A DNA stretch of 47,589 nucleotides from Sedimentisphaerales bacterium (GTDB lineage: Bacteria; Planctomycetota; Phycisphaerae; Sedimentisphaerales; Anaerobacaceae): contig JAFGPS010000128.1 of NCBI GenBank assembly GCA_016936075.1, positions 1-47,589 of the forward strand, given 5' to 3'. Made by a program: the position numbers and the translations under genes. This document shows, in pieces, positions 26,595 to 34,954 of this stretch; position 1 is the first letter of the stretch, and each line of letters begins with the position of its first letter. The notes under the pieces are model-generated. The model saw only the letters and a list, made by a program, of their open reading frames with translations, made no database searches and had not been told where the DNA came from.

Positions 26595-28435
26595 GACAAA
26601 GCTTCCTTAGAATTATTTTCCTTTTTTTTAATTGGAATATATATTGTGGCAAAAGTTCCTTTTGGAGAAGTATCCTGAATTTCAAGTCTGCCGTTTAAAT
26701 ACTCTAACTTTTCTCGAAGATTGAAAAGACCAAATCCTCGCTTTACATTTTTTAATTTATTAGCCATAGAGGCATTAAAACCGATACCATTATCTTTAAT
26801 ATTAATTTGCATGCTCTTATTAGTCCTGATTATATTTACTGTTATGCTATCTGCTTTTGCGTGTTTTACTATGTTTGTTAGTAATTCCCGTACACCCTGG
26901 AAAAGAATGATTCTTGTTTGTTCCGTAAGATATAATTTAGGTCCGTTTGAGAAGAAATTGCATTTAATTCCACATTTATTCTGGATATGATCCATTAACC
27001 ATGCTTCAATAGCGGCTTCTACTCCGATTTCATATAGTAAAGGATTGCTGAGTTCAAAAGTTAATGAGCGAACTTCTTCTAAAGTATTTGTGATTAATTC
27101 ACCTTGCCTTTTCAGAGAAGATAATACTTCAGGACGTGATTCGGATGCCCGCAGAGAATCCAAACCGAATTTAATTATAGCAAGTCTCTGGCCTATATCA
27201 TCGTGTATTCCGGCAGCTATGCGATGGCGTTCACGTTCTTCGGCGAGTAGAATTTCTGATGCCATTTGTTTAAGCTGTTTTTGATATTCCATGACTTGTT
27301 TTTCTGTTTTTTTGCGTTCTGTTATATCTGTTGCTATATGGATAATCTTTTCAAGAACATTTTGTTCATTAAATATTGGAGTGCAGGATACGAGATATGT
27401 TCCTTCCAATGCTTCGACTTCCATTTCTCCAGTTTCCATAGAGCCGGAGCTGAGAATTTTTTCTAACGGACAATCTATTGGATAAGAGTCTTTTTTATGA
27501 AGGATTTCATGGCATTTTTTACCAATAAGCTCTTCTTCAGGTTTTCCTGTCATTTTAACTGTTGTTCTATTGGCCGCTATAATATTTCGTTCGGTATCGA
27601 GAATAAATGATGGTTGGCCGATAGCCTGAAAAATATTTTCCCAATCTCGCTTGGCGTTCTGAAGGTCTTTTTGAATTTCCATGAGTTCTGTAATATCAAG
27701 AGAAAGTATGAAAATACCTTCGGGAACAGGCTGAACACCCAGTATAAACCAGCCTTTACTTCCATCAGGAAAATGAAACTCATTTTCAAACTGGCAAGAT
27801 TTAAGATGTTCCATACAATCTTTTAAAATGCTGTAAACATGAGTCTTTTCAAAATCCGGATACACATCCATCATTGTGTGTCCAAGTAATTCCTCCTTTG
27901 ATTTACGGCTTTGTTTAATAACCGTATTATTCACATATAAATATTTCCAGTCTCTGCCGATAATTTGGCAGCCTTCTAACATATTGTCCATTGTATTTCG
28001 GAACAGTTCTTCGCTGGCTCGTAATGCCTGCTGGGCTTCTATTTTTTCGGTTATATCGCGAAAAAAGGCAAATGTTGTTATATGGTCATATTTTATGCTG
28101 TTGGCGCTTACTTCCAGTTCGATAATTTTGCCGTTTTTACATCTATGCTTGGTCGTAAATCTTTGAGAGCCGGCTTTGTTTAGAAACTTGATGTGTTTTT
28201 TTATTTTGGTATGAGATTCCAGAGCTTCCACTTCAGCTACATTCATAGACAAAAGCTCCTTGCGGCTGTATCCTGACAGTTCACAGTATGCGTTATTAAC
28301 TTCCAATATATTTCCATTTATATCTACCAACCAAAAACCATCCATTGAAGTTTCAAGGATTGTCTTATACAGAGTATAATCAGGAATTGTTCGTGTACTC
28401 ATATCACTTCCCATAGAGTTTTCCACTTTTCGCAT
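26591..28435 (-). CDS. Cytoplasmic sensor histidine kinase, three PAS domains, HisKA_3 (NarX-type)
   Basis: About 614 residues from the ATG at 28435; a TTG at 28489 and later ATGs at 28414 and 28402 are alternative starts, and none has a strong ribosome-binding site. No transmembrane helix, so it senses an internal signal. Three PAS modules (about 20-140, 145-260, 265-380) follow one another, the third with a Cys-containing HEILHKKDSYPIDC segment. Next come the HisKA_3 phospho-histidine box ERERHRIAAGIHDDIGQRL and a HATPase domain (GVRELLTNIVKHAKAD; DNGIGFN; KRGFGLFNLREKLEYLNG). This class phosphorylates NarL-type regulators, as encoded directly downstream with a 4-base overlap. Confidence 0.93.
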   Translation of the reverse strand: MRKVENSMGSDMSTRTIPDYTLYKTILETSMDGFWLVDINGNILEVNNAYCELSGYSRKELLSMNVAEVEALESHTKIKKHIKFLNKAGSQRFTTKHRCKNGKIIELEVSANSIKYDHITTFAFFRDITEKIEAQQALRASEELFRNTMDNMLEGCQIIGRDWKYLYVNNTVIKQSRKSKEELLGHTMMDVYPDFEKTHVYSILKDCMEHLKSCQFENEFHFPDGSKGWFILGVQPVPEGIFILSLDITELMEIQKDLQNAKRDWENIFQAIGQPSFILDTERNIIAANRTTVKMTGKPEEELIGKKCHEILHKKDSYPIDCPLEKILSSGSMETGEMEVEALEGTYLVSCTPIFNEQNVLEKIIHIATDITERKKTEKQVMEYQKQLKQMASEILLAEERERHRIAAGIHDDIGQRLAIIKFGLDSLRASESRPEVLSSLKRQGELITNTLEEVRSLTFELSNPLLYEIGVEAAIEAWLMDHIQNKCGIKCNFFSNGPKLYLTEQTRIILFQGVRELLTNIVKHAKADSITVNIIRTNKSMQINIKDNGIGFNASMANKLKNVKRGFGLFNLREKLEYLNGRLEIQDTSPKGTFATIYIPIKKKENNSKEALS

Positions 28436-28633
28436 ATCTTTATCCACATAAAAGCTTAAAATGGTTTCATCTAAGATGGTAAAAAGCAAAGAGTTGAATA
28501 AACCTTAAATACTATATTAGTCGTTTTTTTAAAAATATTCAATATATTTTATCGTAAGTCTTATTGATATTTATAAGATTCTTTATAAACTTCATATAAT
28601 CATTAAAAATCTTCATTTTTGGCAGTATTCTAT

Positions 28634-28659
28634 GAAAATTGTGAAAATTTGGAAAAATT
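28634..28659 (+). repeat. Three 9-bp-spaced GAAAATT repeats over the promoter
   Basis: GAAAATT at 28634 and 28643 and GAAAAATT at 28652. They sit directly upstream of and touching the -35 element at 28658. The spacing of nearly one helical turn suggests a regulator site or UP-like, bent DNA. Confidence 0.4.
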
Positions 28660-28686
28660 GGTATTTAATGCACTTTTCATTATAAT
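28658..28686 (+). promoter_or_regulatory. Sigma-70-type promoter for the extended sigma factor gene
   Basis: TTGGTA (28658-28663), a 17-base spacer and a perfect TATAAT (28681-28686), 80 bases before the start codon. Confidence 0.6.
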
Positions 28687-28766
28687 TTAAGCATTAACAA
28701 TTAAAAATTGCCTTTTTTGTATATAAAGCGAACCTGAAATGAATCAGTAAGCACATATTATATAGA

Positions 28767-30236
28767 ATGAAAGATAATATCGAAATTAACCTTGTTCAAA
28801 GAGCAATACATGGTGAGCAGGCGGCTATTGCAGAGCTTTTCAAGCTATATTGGCGTGCGGCCAGAGCGACAGCTTACGGTGTTACTGGAAATATAGATAT
28901 AGCAGAAGATGCAGCTTCAGAAGCTTTGTACCTTGCTATTAAGAATATTCAGAATTTAGAGGATGCGAGCAAGTTCGGACCATGGCTCCATACGATTGTA
29001 ATTCGTTCGGCGCAACATCAAAAAAATTCGAAATCTCTCAAAAAGCCAGACTCTGAAAAATGTTTTAATGAAAATGTTTCAAGCAGTGATTATGATATTG
29101 AAAAGCGGGAGCTTTCTGTACTAATCCGTGAAGCAGTAAGCGATTTGCAGGATATTTTGCGTGAAGCTATTTCACTTTACTATTTCGAGGGCTACAAAAT
29201 TGAGCAGATAGCAGCTTTTATAGATGTACCGATTGGAACAGTTAAAAGGCGACTGCATGATGGACGCAATGCTTTGCGGGATTCCGCTGAAAAAATCATG
29301 AAAGGGAAAAAGCCTATGAATAATAAACGGGAGCTAATTATAAAGCAGCTAAATGATTTCCTCGAAAAAGGTGGAGATTCCGATGATTTTAACAAAGTTA
29401 TGGGCCAGGCAATGACACTGCGGCCAGTTCCATATGAGTTGCTTCGTAAAATATTCAGCAAACATTCCCAGATAGCGAAAAAGCTTACTGATCCAGAAGA
29501 AAGACGAAAGTATGAACTTCGTGCTCACAAAGTAATGGAAATTATACGTAAGCCATCACAAAGAGTTACGGATTTGAATCATCCTGTTTGCAAAGTTATG
29601 AATGCAATAAAATCAGCATTGACGGCATTCAAAGAGCGTGAAGAAGATACTAATGCACTTGCTGAAAATATTATAAAACTTCATACTACAGGTGAAGTTA
29701 ATTCTTCTTCGAGTATGCCGCCTGGTTTTGTAGAAGGAATTCCCGGTTCGTTTATATCTTATGCGAGACAGGCTTTTTTTGAAAAGGTAGATGGCACACT
29801 ATGCACGATGTATGAACTTGACTGGCCAAAGGATAAAGTCAATATAAAGGGAAATGGTCTGATAAGCGAAGTATTGTATTTGACCTGGCTCAGGAAGGAA
29901 ATTATCGAATTGCGTTCAGTTGAAGAGCTTCTTCGTGATTTAGCTCTAAAAGTAGTTCCAGATACAAAGTATATTTTATCATCTTATAGTGATCCACGTA
30001 TAAGTTCTGGTTTGCAAATGAATTTTGAGGGTATTACATTACCGGCAGCGACAGGGGGAGTGAACTTTGCATGGCCGGGCTTACCTGAGGGTGTTTCAGT
30101 TGCATCAGTAATATTATATTTGGAAGCATGGGCTTCTGCTCAAAGCGGCCAGAATATCGGACTTAAAAAACTTGATTCATTTTTCAAGAAACTTCGCGAA
30201 AAAGAAGAGGGCGAATCTAACGATAAGGCTCAATAA
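28767..30236 (+). CDS. ECF-like sigma factor with a ~310-residue C-terminal extension
   Basis: 489 residues, more than twice the usual ECF length. Residues 1-~80 hold sigma region 2 (DAASEALYLAIKNIQNL, SKFGPWLHTIVIRSAQH), and ~110-175 hold region 4 with its helix-turn-helix (YKIEQIAAFIDVPIGTVKRRLHDGRNALRD). From about 180 to 489 follows a soluble extension that I do not recognise: helical at first (KQLNDFLEKGGDSDDF, CKVMNAIKSALTAFKERE), then beta-rich (YILSSYSDPRISSGLQMNFEGI). It contains no transmembrane helix and no SnoaL- or TPR-like repeat that I can see. C-terminal extensions of ECF factors usually regulate activity in place of an anti-sigma factor, and no anti-sigma gene is adjacent. 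It lies immediately upstream of the pilus locus. Confidence 0.88.
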   Translation: MKDNIEINLVQRAIHGEQAAIAELFKLYWRAARATAYGVTGNIDIAEDAASEALYLAIKNIQNLEDASKFGPWLHTIVIRSAQHQKNSKSLKKPDSEKCFNENVSSSDYDIEKRELSVLIREAVSDLQDILREAISLYYFEGYKIEQIAAFIDVPIGTVKRRLHDGRNALRDSAEKIMKGKKPMNNKRELIIKQLNDFLEKGGDSDDFNKVMGQAMTLRPVPYELLRKIFSKHSQIAKKLTDPEERRKYELRAHKVMEIIRKPSQRVTDLNHPVCKVMNAIKSALTAFKEREEDTNALAENIIKLHTTGEVNSSSSMPPGFVEGIPGSFISYARQAFFEKVDGTLCTMYELDWPKDKVNIKGNGLISEVLYLTWLRKEIIELRSVEELLRDLALKVVPDTKYILSSYSDPRISSGLQMNFEGITLPAATGGVNFAWPGLPEGVSVASVILYLEAWASAQSGQNIGLKKLDSFFKKLREKEEGESNDKAQ

Positions 30237-30326
30237 TTAATCTTCAATACTCAAACTGACCGACCTGCCTTTTGTCATGTGTATCAACCGAAACATAGTA
30301 ATCCTAAAAAATATTTTATTATTTTT

Positions 30327-30354
30327 TTGCACAAAAAAGTTTATTTACTATATT
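30327..30354 (+). promoter_or_regulatory. Candidate promoter for the pseudopilin gene
   Basis: TTGCAC (30327-30332), a 16-base spacer and TATATT (30349-30354). Moderate consensus match in AT-rich DNA, so chance occurrence is possible. Confidence 0.4.
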
Positions 30355-30530
30355 TTTGTTGGATGATTAAAATTATTTGCGGAGAAATCAAAAAATTATT
30401 TTAGGACGTTTTTATTAATTCTATTGTAAGTAAATTGTTATGAGAAATCTTGATGTAGAAATTAGAAGAATAGTAATGTTACAAAATTTTTTGGAGGACT
30501 AAAAAGGAAGAAAAGAGTGATGTTAAGTTA

Positions 30531-30563
30531 TGTATCGATTGGGTCGATACAGTCCGAGAGGAC
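30531..30563 (+). promoter_or_regulatory. Double hairpin in the pseudopilin mRNA leader
   Basis: TGTATCGA/TCGATACA (30531-30538, 30544-30551; loop TTGGG) directly followed by GTCC/GGAC (30552-30555, 30560-30563) with a GAGA GNRA-type tetraloop. The two stems abut and could stack; GGAGC and an A-rich run follow. Probable mRNA stabiliser or regulatory leader, not a known riboswitch. Confidence 0.55.
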
Positions 30564-30620
30564 GGAGCAAAAAACACAAATAAGATTTTAAATAAGAAAC
30601 ATATTTTAAGGGGTTATAAA

Positions 30621-31100
30621 ATGAGAGCTAAAAAAGGTTTTACATTAGTCGAAATATTAATCGTTGTCGTTATTCTTGGTATTCTTGCCGCAATCGTAAT
30701 TCCTCAGTTTACAGATGCAAGTACTGAAGCAAAAACATCAAGTCTTTGCAGCGATTTGCAGTCAATGCGTTCACAAATCGAACTGTATAAGATTCAGCAT
30801 AATGATAATCTGCCGGGAACAGTTTCGGGTGTCACTTTCGCACAGTCCATGACAGGATACACTCTGTCTGATGGAACTCTTGCAGACCCACAGGCACCAG
30901 CAGATGGTGTTTATGGTCCTTATCTTCAGAAGATACCATCTAATCAGTTTATCCCAGTTGCTGCAAATCAGAATGTTGTAACAGCAGCTGCAACAACACC
31001 AGATGCACCGGATAATTCATCAGGTTGGATTTACAATACAGCAACCGGTGAGGTTAGAGCCAACGATACATATGATACGAATGTTCACTGGAGTCTGTAA
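30621..31100 (+). CDS. Major pseudopilin (GspG/PilA-like)
   Basis: 159 residues. Class III signal MRAKKG|FTLVEILIVVVILGILAAIVIPQF: cleavage and N-methylation by prepilin peptidase after Gly6, Glu at +5. The hydrophobic N-terminal helix would pack into the fibre core. The globular part (about 35-159) has the GspG-like pattern SSLCSDLQSMRSQIELYKIQHND and GPYLQKIPSNQF, ending GWIYNTATGEVRAND; a Ca-binding-like loop is possible near the end. Strong AAGGGG ribosome-binding site, long leader and own terminator suggest high expression relative to the minor pseudopilins downstream. Confidence 0.93.
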   Translation: MRAKKGFTLVEILIVVVILGILAAIVIPQFTDASTEAKTSSLCSDLQSMRSQIELYKIQHNDNLPGTVSGVTFAQSMTGYTLSDGTLADPQAPADGVYGPYLQKIPSNQFIPVAANQNVVTAAATTPDAPDNSSGWIYNTATGEVRANDTYDTNVHWSL

Positions 31101-31161
31101 TTAGGCAAATTATTGATTACAATATCAGTAAAACTATTATAAAAATATAAATACTAAAAAC

Positions 31162-31207
31162 AGGCTGACCACACCGGAAATAATATCCAAAGCTGGTCAG
31201 CCTTTTT
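31162..31207 (+). terminator. Terminator between the major and minor pseudopilin genes
   Basis: Perfect 10-bp stem AGGCTGACCA (31162-31171) and TGGTCAGCCT (31194-31203), 22-base loop, then TTTTT (31203-31207). Partial read-through would give a high ratio of major to minor pilins. Confidence 0.8.
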
Positions 31208-31225
31208 AATGAAAGTGATAAAGTA

Positions 31226-31747
31226 ATGGACAAGCAGAACAAAAATAACAAATTACGAGCTTTTACGCTTGTAGAGATTCTGATTGTCGTTGTTATTCTA
31301 GGAATTCTTGCGGCAGTTGTTATGCCATTGGCTTCCGGTAGTGCGTTATCTGCACAGGAAAGCTCACTTGGTATTGATTTACAGTTGCTTAAAAGATTCG
31401 TGCTAATTTACAAGGTTCAACATCTTGAAGTGTATCCTGGTTATACTTCTGGTCCAGGTTCAAGTGTTGATGAACAAACGTTTATAAACCAGGCAACGTT
31501 ATCGAGCAATCCAGCAGGCGAAACGGCTGATATAGGAACCGCAGATTACGAACGCGGTCCGTATCTGCAAATGTTGCCTGCGAATCCTTTGAATAAATTA
31601 CGCACATTCCAGATGCTCGCTGATGGACAGGATTTCCCTGCAGATGGTGATAATAGTCACGGCTGGATTTATAAAGCTGAGACAGGGGAAATTCGAGCTG
31701 ATTCTCCAGGGACAGATAAGAACGGCAAGAAATACTATGATTATTAG
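31226..31747 (+). CDS. Pseudopilin, GspG-like paralog
   Basis: 173 residues. Prepilin leader MDKQNKNNKLRA|FTLVEILIVVVILGILAAVV; the residue before the cleavage site is Ala instead of the usual Gly, although Glu5 is present. The C-terminal part ends GWIYKAETGEIRADS, matching the ending of the major pseudopilin (GWIYNTATGEVRAND), so the two arose by duplication and this may be a specialised minor subunit. The gene overlaps the next one by 11 bases. It starts 19 bases after the terminator. Confidence 0.9.
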   Translation: MDKQNKNNKLRAFTLVEILIVVVILGILAAVVMPLASGSALSAQESSLGIDLQLLKRFVLIYKVQHLEVYPGYTSGPGSSVDEQTFINQATLSSNPAGETADIGTADYERGPYLQMLPANPLNKLRTFQMLADGQDFPADGDNSHGWIYKAETGEIRADSPGTDKNGKKYYDY

Positions 31748-32204
31748 AAAAAAGCGACATAGCGGCGGAAGTAAATATGGATTTACACTCGCGGAAGCTA
31801 TGATAGCCATGGTAATTTTGGGAATGGCAGCAGCCGGTGTGCTGCTGCCATTTTCAAGTGGTGCCTCTGTACAGGCAGAAGGCATGCGCAACACTTTAGC
31901 CGCAAAACTGGCGAGTGATTTGCTTGAGCAGGTAATAAATGAGCAAATGATAAATACGCCATTTAGTGAAATTATTGCCAGTTATAATTATTCCGAATCT
32001 CAGGGACAGGTTAAAGATTCAGGTGATAATGTGTTTACTGATCCTGCATATTTAAATTTTAGCAGGACTGTTTCCTGTGAGTATGTAGATGTACTTATAT
32101 CGCCTGGAGTCTTTTCGAGCGATACTATTTATATTCTTGTTACTGTTCAGGTAGATTATAGCGGCAGAACAATTGCGACAATGAAGAGACTTATATACGA
32201 GTAA
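31737..32204 (+). CDS. Minor pseudopilin, GspI/PilV-like
   Basis: I place the start at ATG 31737 (MIIRKKRHSGGSKYG|FTLAEAMIAMVIL), which gives a normal prepilin leader and 155 residues; an earlier in-frame ATG would add 38 non-prepilin residues. The segment LLEQVINEQMINTPFSEI and the ending YILVTVQVDYSGRTIATMKRLIYE fit GspI/PilV-like minor subunits. The 11-base overlap with the preceding gene indicates translational coupling. Confidence 0.88.
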   Translation: MIIRKKRHSGGSKYGFTLAEAMIAMVILGMAAAGVLLPFSSGASVQAEGMRNTLAAKLASDLLEQVINEQMINTPFSEIIASYNYSESQGQVKDSGDNVFTDPAYLNFSRTVSCEYVDVLISPGVFSSDTIYILVTVQVDYSGRTIATMKRLIYE

Positions 32205-32210
32205 AAAAAG

Positions 32211-32834
32211 ATGCGGAATTCAGTTTCAACGAGAGGATTTACATTAGTTGAGTTAATGGTAGCATTGGTTGTTACCGGTATTATTCTTTCTGCTATTTCA
32301 ACTTTAGCGTTTGCTTTAAGTTCCGCTAATAAATCAACTGGCGATGTAAATATTAGACAGGCACAGGTTCGTATAACAACACTCAGGATTCAGGAACTTA
32401 TTCGAAATTGCAATCTTATATGTTCTCAAAGCGATGATGATATAGCCATTTGGCTTGCTGATAATAATAACGATAAAAAAATAAATATTAGTGAACTTGC
32501 TTATATCGATTTCGGTTCAGACAGGAATCATTTATATCTTTATACATTTTCTTCAAATAATAATTCAATAATAGATATCGATTCGATAAAAGCTTATTCA
32601 ACTGACTGGTGGTCTTCATACAGCAGCAATACAGAGCCAGTTAAGTTATTGCCTGAATGCAGCAATGTCGAATTTCAATTCGATACAATGCCGCCAGGCA
32701 GTAAGTTTGTTAATATTGAGTTTGAGATGACCGAAAATAATGTTGTGAGACAATATCAAATAAACGCGGCTCTAAGAAGCTGGAACGGTAATATTATCGA
32801 TGAAAGCGGTAACATTATCAGCGATGATGATTAA
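32211..32834 (+). CDS. Minor pseudopilin, GspJ/PilW-like
   Basis: 207 residues with leader MRNSVSTRG|FTLVELMVALVVTGIILSAI. The length and the pattern RITTLRIQELIRNCNLICSQSDDDIAIW (about 45-72), with further beta-strands, match GspJ/PilW subunits that sit in the tip complex. Six bases separate it from the previous gene and three from the next, so it is one cistron block. Confidence 0.88.
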   Translation: MRNSVSTRGFTLVELMVALVVTGIILSAISTLAFALSSANKSTGDVNIRQAQVRITTLRIQELIRNCNLICSQSDDDIAIWLADNNNDKKINISELAYIDFGSDRNHLYLYTFSSNNNSIIDIDSIKAYSTDWWSSYSSNTEPVKLLPECSNVEFQFDTMPPGSKFVNIEFEMTENNVVRQYQINAALRSWNGNIIDESGNIISDDD

Positions 32835-32837
32835 GTT

Positions 32838-34490
32838 ATGAATATGAGAACGAATTATAAATCCAGACCCGGTGTAGTTTTGCTTGTAGTACTGATTCTC
32901 ATTATGGTGATAACTGTACTATCTCTGGGCTTTCTGTCCAGAAGCGATGTCGAATTAGCCTGCGGCAGGAATATGGTATTGCGTGGACGAATGGATTACC
33001 TGGCCGAATCCGGTCTCGAACAGGCGAAAGGGCTTATTCTAAATCCGCAGGATGTGGAAGACGAATACTATACAGGTGCAACCGGACTACAGTTAGCAGA
33101 TGGAAGTAATGATTATTATGATGTATTTGTCGAACCTGATTCGACAGATCACTGCAATTATATTATTGATAGCAACGCTTATGAAATGCGAGATGATGAA
33201 AAGGTCGGACGAAGCAATTTAAGAGCATTATTACGTCTCGATCCATGTATAGCATTATGGAGCGGAGTAAATTTAACTTTAACAGATTCGATGACAGTAA
33301 ACGGTGATGTTTATTGTAATGGAACATTAATTAGTCTGAAAACGATAGATGGTGATGTTTTTGCTGACAGTTATTCCGGACTAAAAACCGGGCAGATATA
33401 TAACAAGAGTAAATTGTCCCTTGCCTGGCCGGAAATTACTTTTGATGGATTTGATGGTAAACTTAATGTAAATTCTCACACGGGGGATTATTCATTATCT
33501 AGTGATATAGATGGAATGCTTCTTGTTGATGGGGATTTATCTATACAGGAAGGTTTAAATCTGACTATAACAGCCGCAAAAAATATGCCGGCTTTATATG
33601 TTACCGGTGATTTGAATATCAGCAAAAATTCCGTTTTAAATATTAACGGTTTAACCGTTGTGGATGGACATGTATTTTTAGATTCAGGAGCTGGTATTAA
33701 TGAGCTTGGAGGTTTGTTCGCAAAAGAGGGAATATTTGAAATCGCTCGTGATTCTTCAGACAACGATACCGTTGTGTCTCTGTATAATGGAGTAAAAAAA
33801 ACTGGGGGTAAATATAACGGCGGTTTGCAATTTGACGGAATCAATGATTATGCTGAAGTCGCAAATGAAAATCTTTTTGATATTACTAATCAAATTACAG
33901 TTGCCGCCTGGATAAAGGTCGGTGCTTTTAATAAAAGCTATCAGGCGATTGTTACAAAAGGTGACAGCGCATGGAGACTTCAGAGATATTCCAATACAAA
34001 TAAAATTGAATTTGCATGTACTGGTATAAGTATCAATCAGTATGGCCAAATCTTGAGCAATACAACAATAACTGCAGATAATCAGTGGCATCATATTGCC
34101 GGTGTTTATGATGGTTCTACTATTAGTGTTTATATTGACGGTAATCTTGATAATAGTGAGGCTGCAACCGGTTCTATAAATGAAAATGATTATAATGTAT
34201 TGATAGGTGAAAATGCCCAGCCTTCGGCTTCGGGCAGATACTGGAACGGATATATCGATGATGTTCAGATATATAACACAGGATTAGAGCCAAACGATAT
34301 TAATGATATAAAGTCCGGCACTACACTGCCCGGTCTTGTAACGCATTGGAAATTTGATGAAACAGATTCTGAAATAAGCATAACTGCCGCACCTGAAAAA
34401 GCAGCAATTAATATATATGATGAATACGGCAGTATCGAGAAGTGGGGACAAGCCGCAGGGGCTTTTTATAAAAGCATTGAAAGAAGATAA
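32838..34490 (+). CDS. GspK/PilX-like minor pseudopilin fused to a LamG domain
   Basis: 550 residues. The N-terminus SRPG|VVLLVVLILIMVITVLSLGF lacks Glu5, as expected of GspK. The region at about 40-130 follows PilX/GspK-N. From about 145 to 320 strand-turn repeats (VNGDVYCNGTLI, LLVDGDLSI, LYVTGDLNIS, VVDGHVFLDSG) suggest a beta-helix. A complete LamG/concanavalin-like domain follows at about 328-505 (GLQFDGINDYAEVAN, WHHIAGVYDGSTISVYIDG, YNGYIDDVQIYN-type motifs, WKFDE). GspK sits at the pseudopilus tip, so the fusion would put a sugar- or ligand-binding lectin there. Family identification of both ends is sound; the tip role is inference. Confidence 0.9.
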   Translation: MNMRTNYKSRPGVVLLVVLILIMVITVLSLGFLSRSDVELACGRNMVLRGRMDYLAESGLEQAKGLILNPQDVEDEYYTGATGLQLADGSNDYYDVFVEPDSTDHCNYIIDSNAYEMRDDEKVGRSNLRALLRLDPCIALWSGVNLTLTDSMTVNGDVYCNGTLISLKTIDGDVFADSYSGLKTGQIYNKSKLSLAWPEITFDGFDGKLNVNSHTGDYSLSSDIDGMLLVDGDLSIQEGLNLTITAAKNMPALYVTGDLNISKNSVLNINGLTVVDGHVFLDSGAGINELGGLFAKEGIFEIARDSSDNDTVVSLYNGVKKTGGKYNGGLQFDGINDYAEVANENLFDITNQITVAAWIKVGAFNKSYQAIVTKGDSAWRLQRYSNTNKIEFACTGISINQYGQILSNTTITADNQWHHIAGVYDGSTISVYIDGNLDNSEAATGSINENDYNVLIGENAQPSASGRYWNGYIDDVQIYNTGLEPNDINDIKSGTTLPGLVTHWKFDETDSEISITAAPEKAAINIYDEYGSIEKWGQAAGAFYKSIERR

Positions 34491-34954
34491 CTGATTTTTT
34501 TGAAGTTTGCATATTCTTTTTGTTCAATTTATAGATTCACATGCTGACATTTCATTGCATCTAACGCAGGGTGAGGATTATTTACTTATCGGTCCTTATG
34601 TGTGTTTAAATGAAAAATCTTAAATATGTTACAGGTATGGATATTAAAATATTTCTTAGTATTTCTGAAGTTATGGGAGCGAAAAATCTGACTTGATTTA
34701 ACGATTTTGCTGGTTTTGATGAACATAACAAATCTAAATTTAGAAGTATCGCCTGTTTCAGTGTGATTTTTAATGTTGTATGAAGAACATGTCAGAACAT
34801 AGTTTGTGTTATATAAATCATGGGTAGTCCTATAAAAAATATTAAGTTGAACGATGGAAAGTCTTTTTTGACAGTTGGGTTAAGGCAAGCCATGAAGATG
34901 TCGAAAAATAGCTTAAAACGCATTGTGAATATGCGTAAGAAAGGAAAGAGTAAA
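34491..34954 (+). other. 464-base intergenic region before the GspH-like gene
   Basis: AT-rich. No terminator, RNA or gene is evident; a longer in-frame extension of the next protein reaches back to 34820 but has no ribosome-binding site. A GAACATGTCAGAACATAG direct repeat (near 34786) may be a regulator site. Probably carries an internal promoter. Confidence 0.3.

Larger units (their letters stand above)
30237..30620 (+). other. 384-base leader region of the major pseudopilin gene
   Basis: Contains no gene. Candidate promoter at 30327-30354 and a double hairpin at 30531-30563. An unusually long 5' untranslated leader (about 260 bases from the predicted start of transcription) precedes the AAGGGG ribosome-binding site of the pseudopilin. 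Confidence 0.5.

Noticed and set aside
28610..28640. Sigma-54 promoter before the extended sigma factor gene
   Set aside because: TTGGCAG is present but GC at the required distance from GG is not; a sigma-70 promoter with perfect TATAAT is close by.
30552..30570. Possible hammerhead ribozyme in the pseudopilin leader
   Set aside because: GTCC-GAGA-GGACG looks like hammerhead stem II, but the conserved CUGAUGA before it and GAAA after it are missing.
34820..34954. 45-residue N-terminal extension of the GspH-like protein
   Set aside because: No ribosome-binding site at 34820, and the extension would place the prepilin helix far inside; the start at 34955 has AAAGGA.
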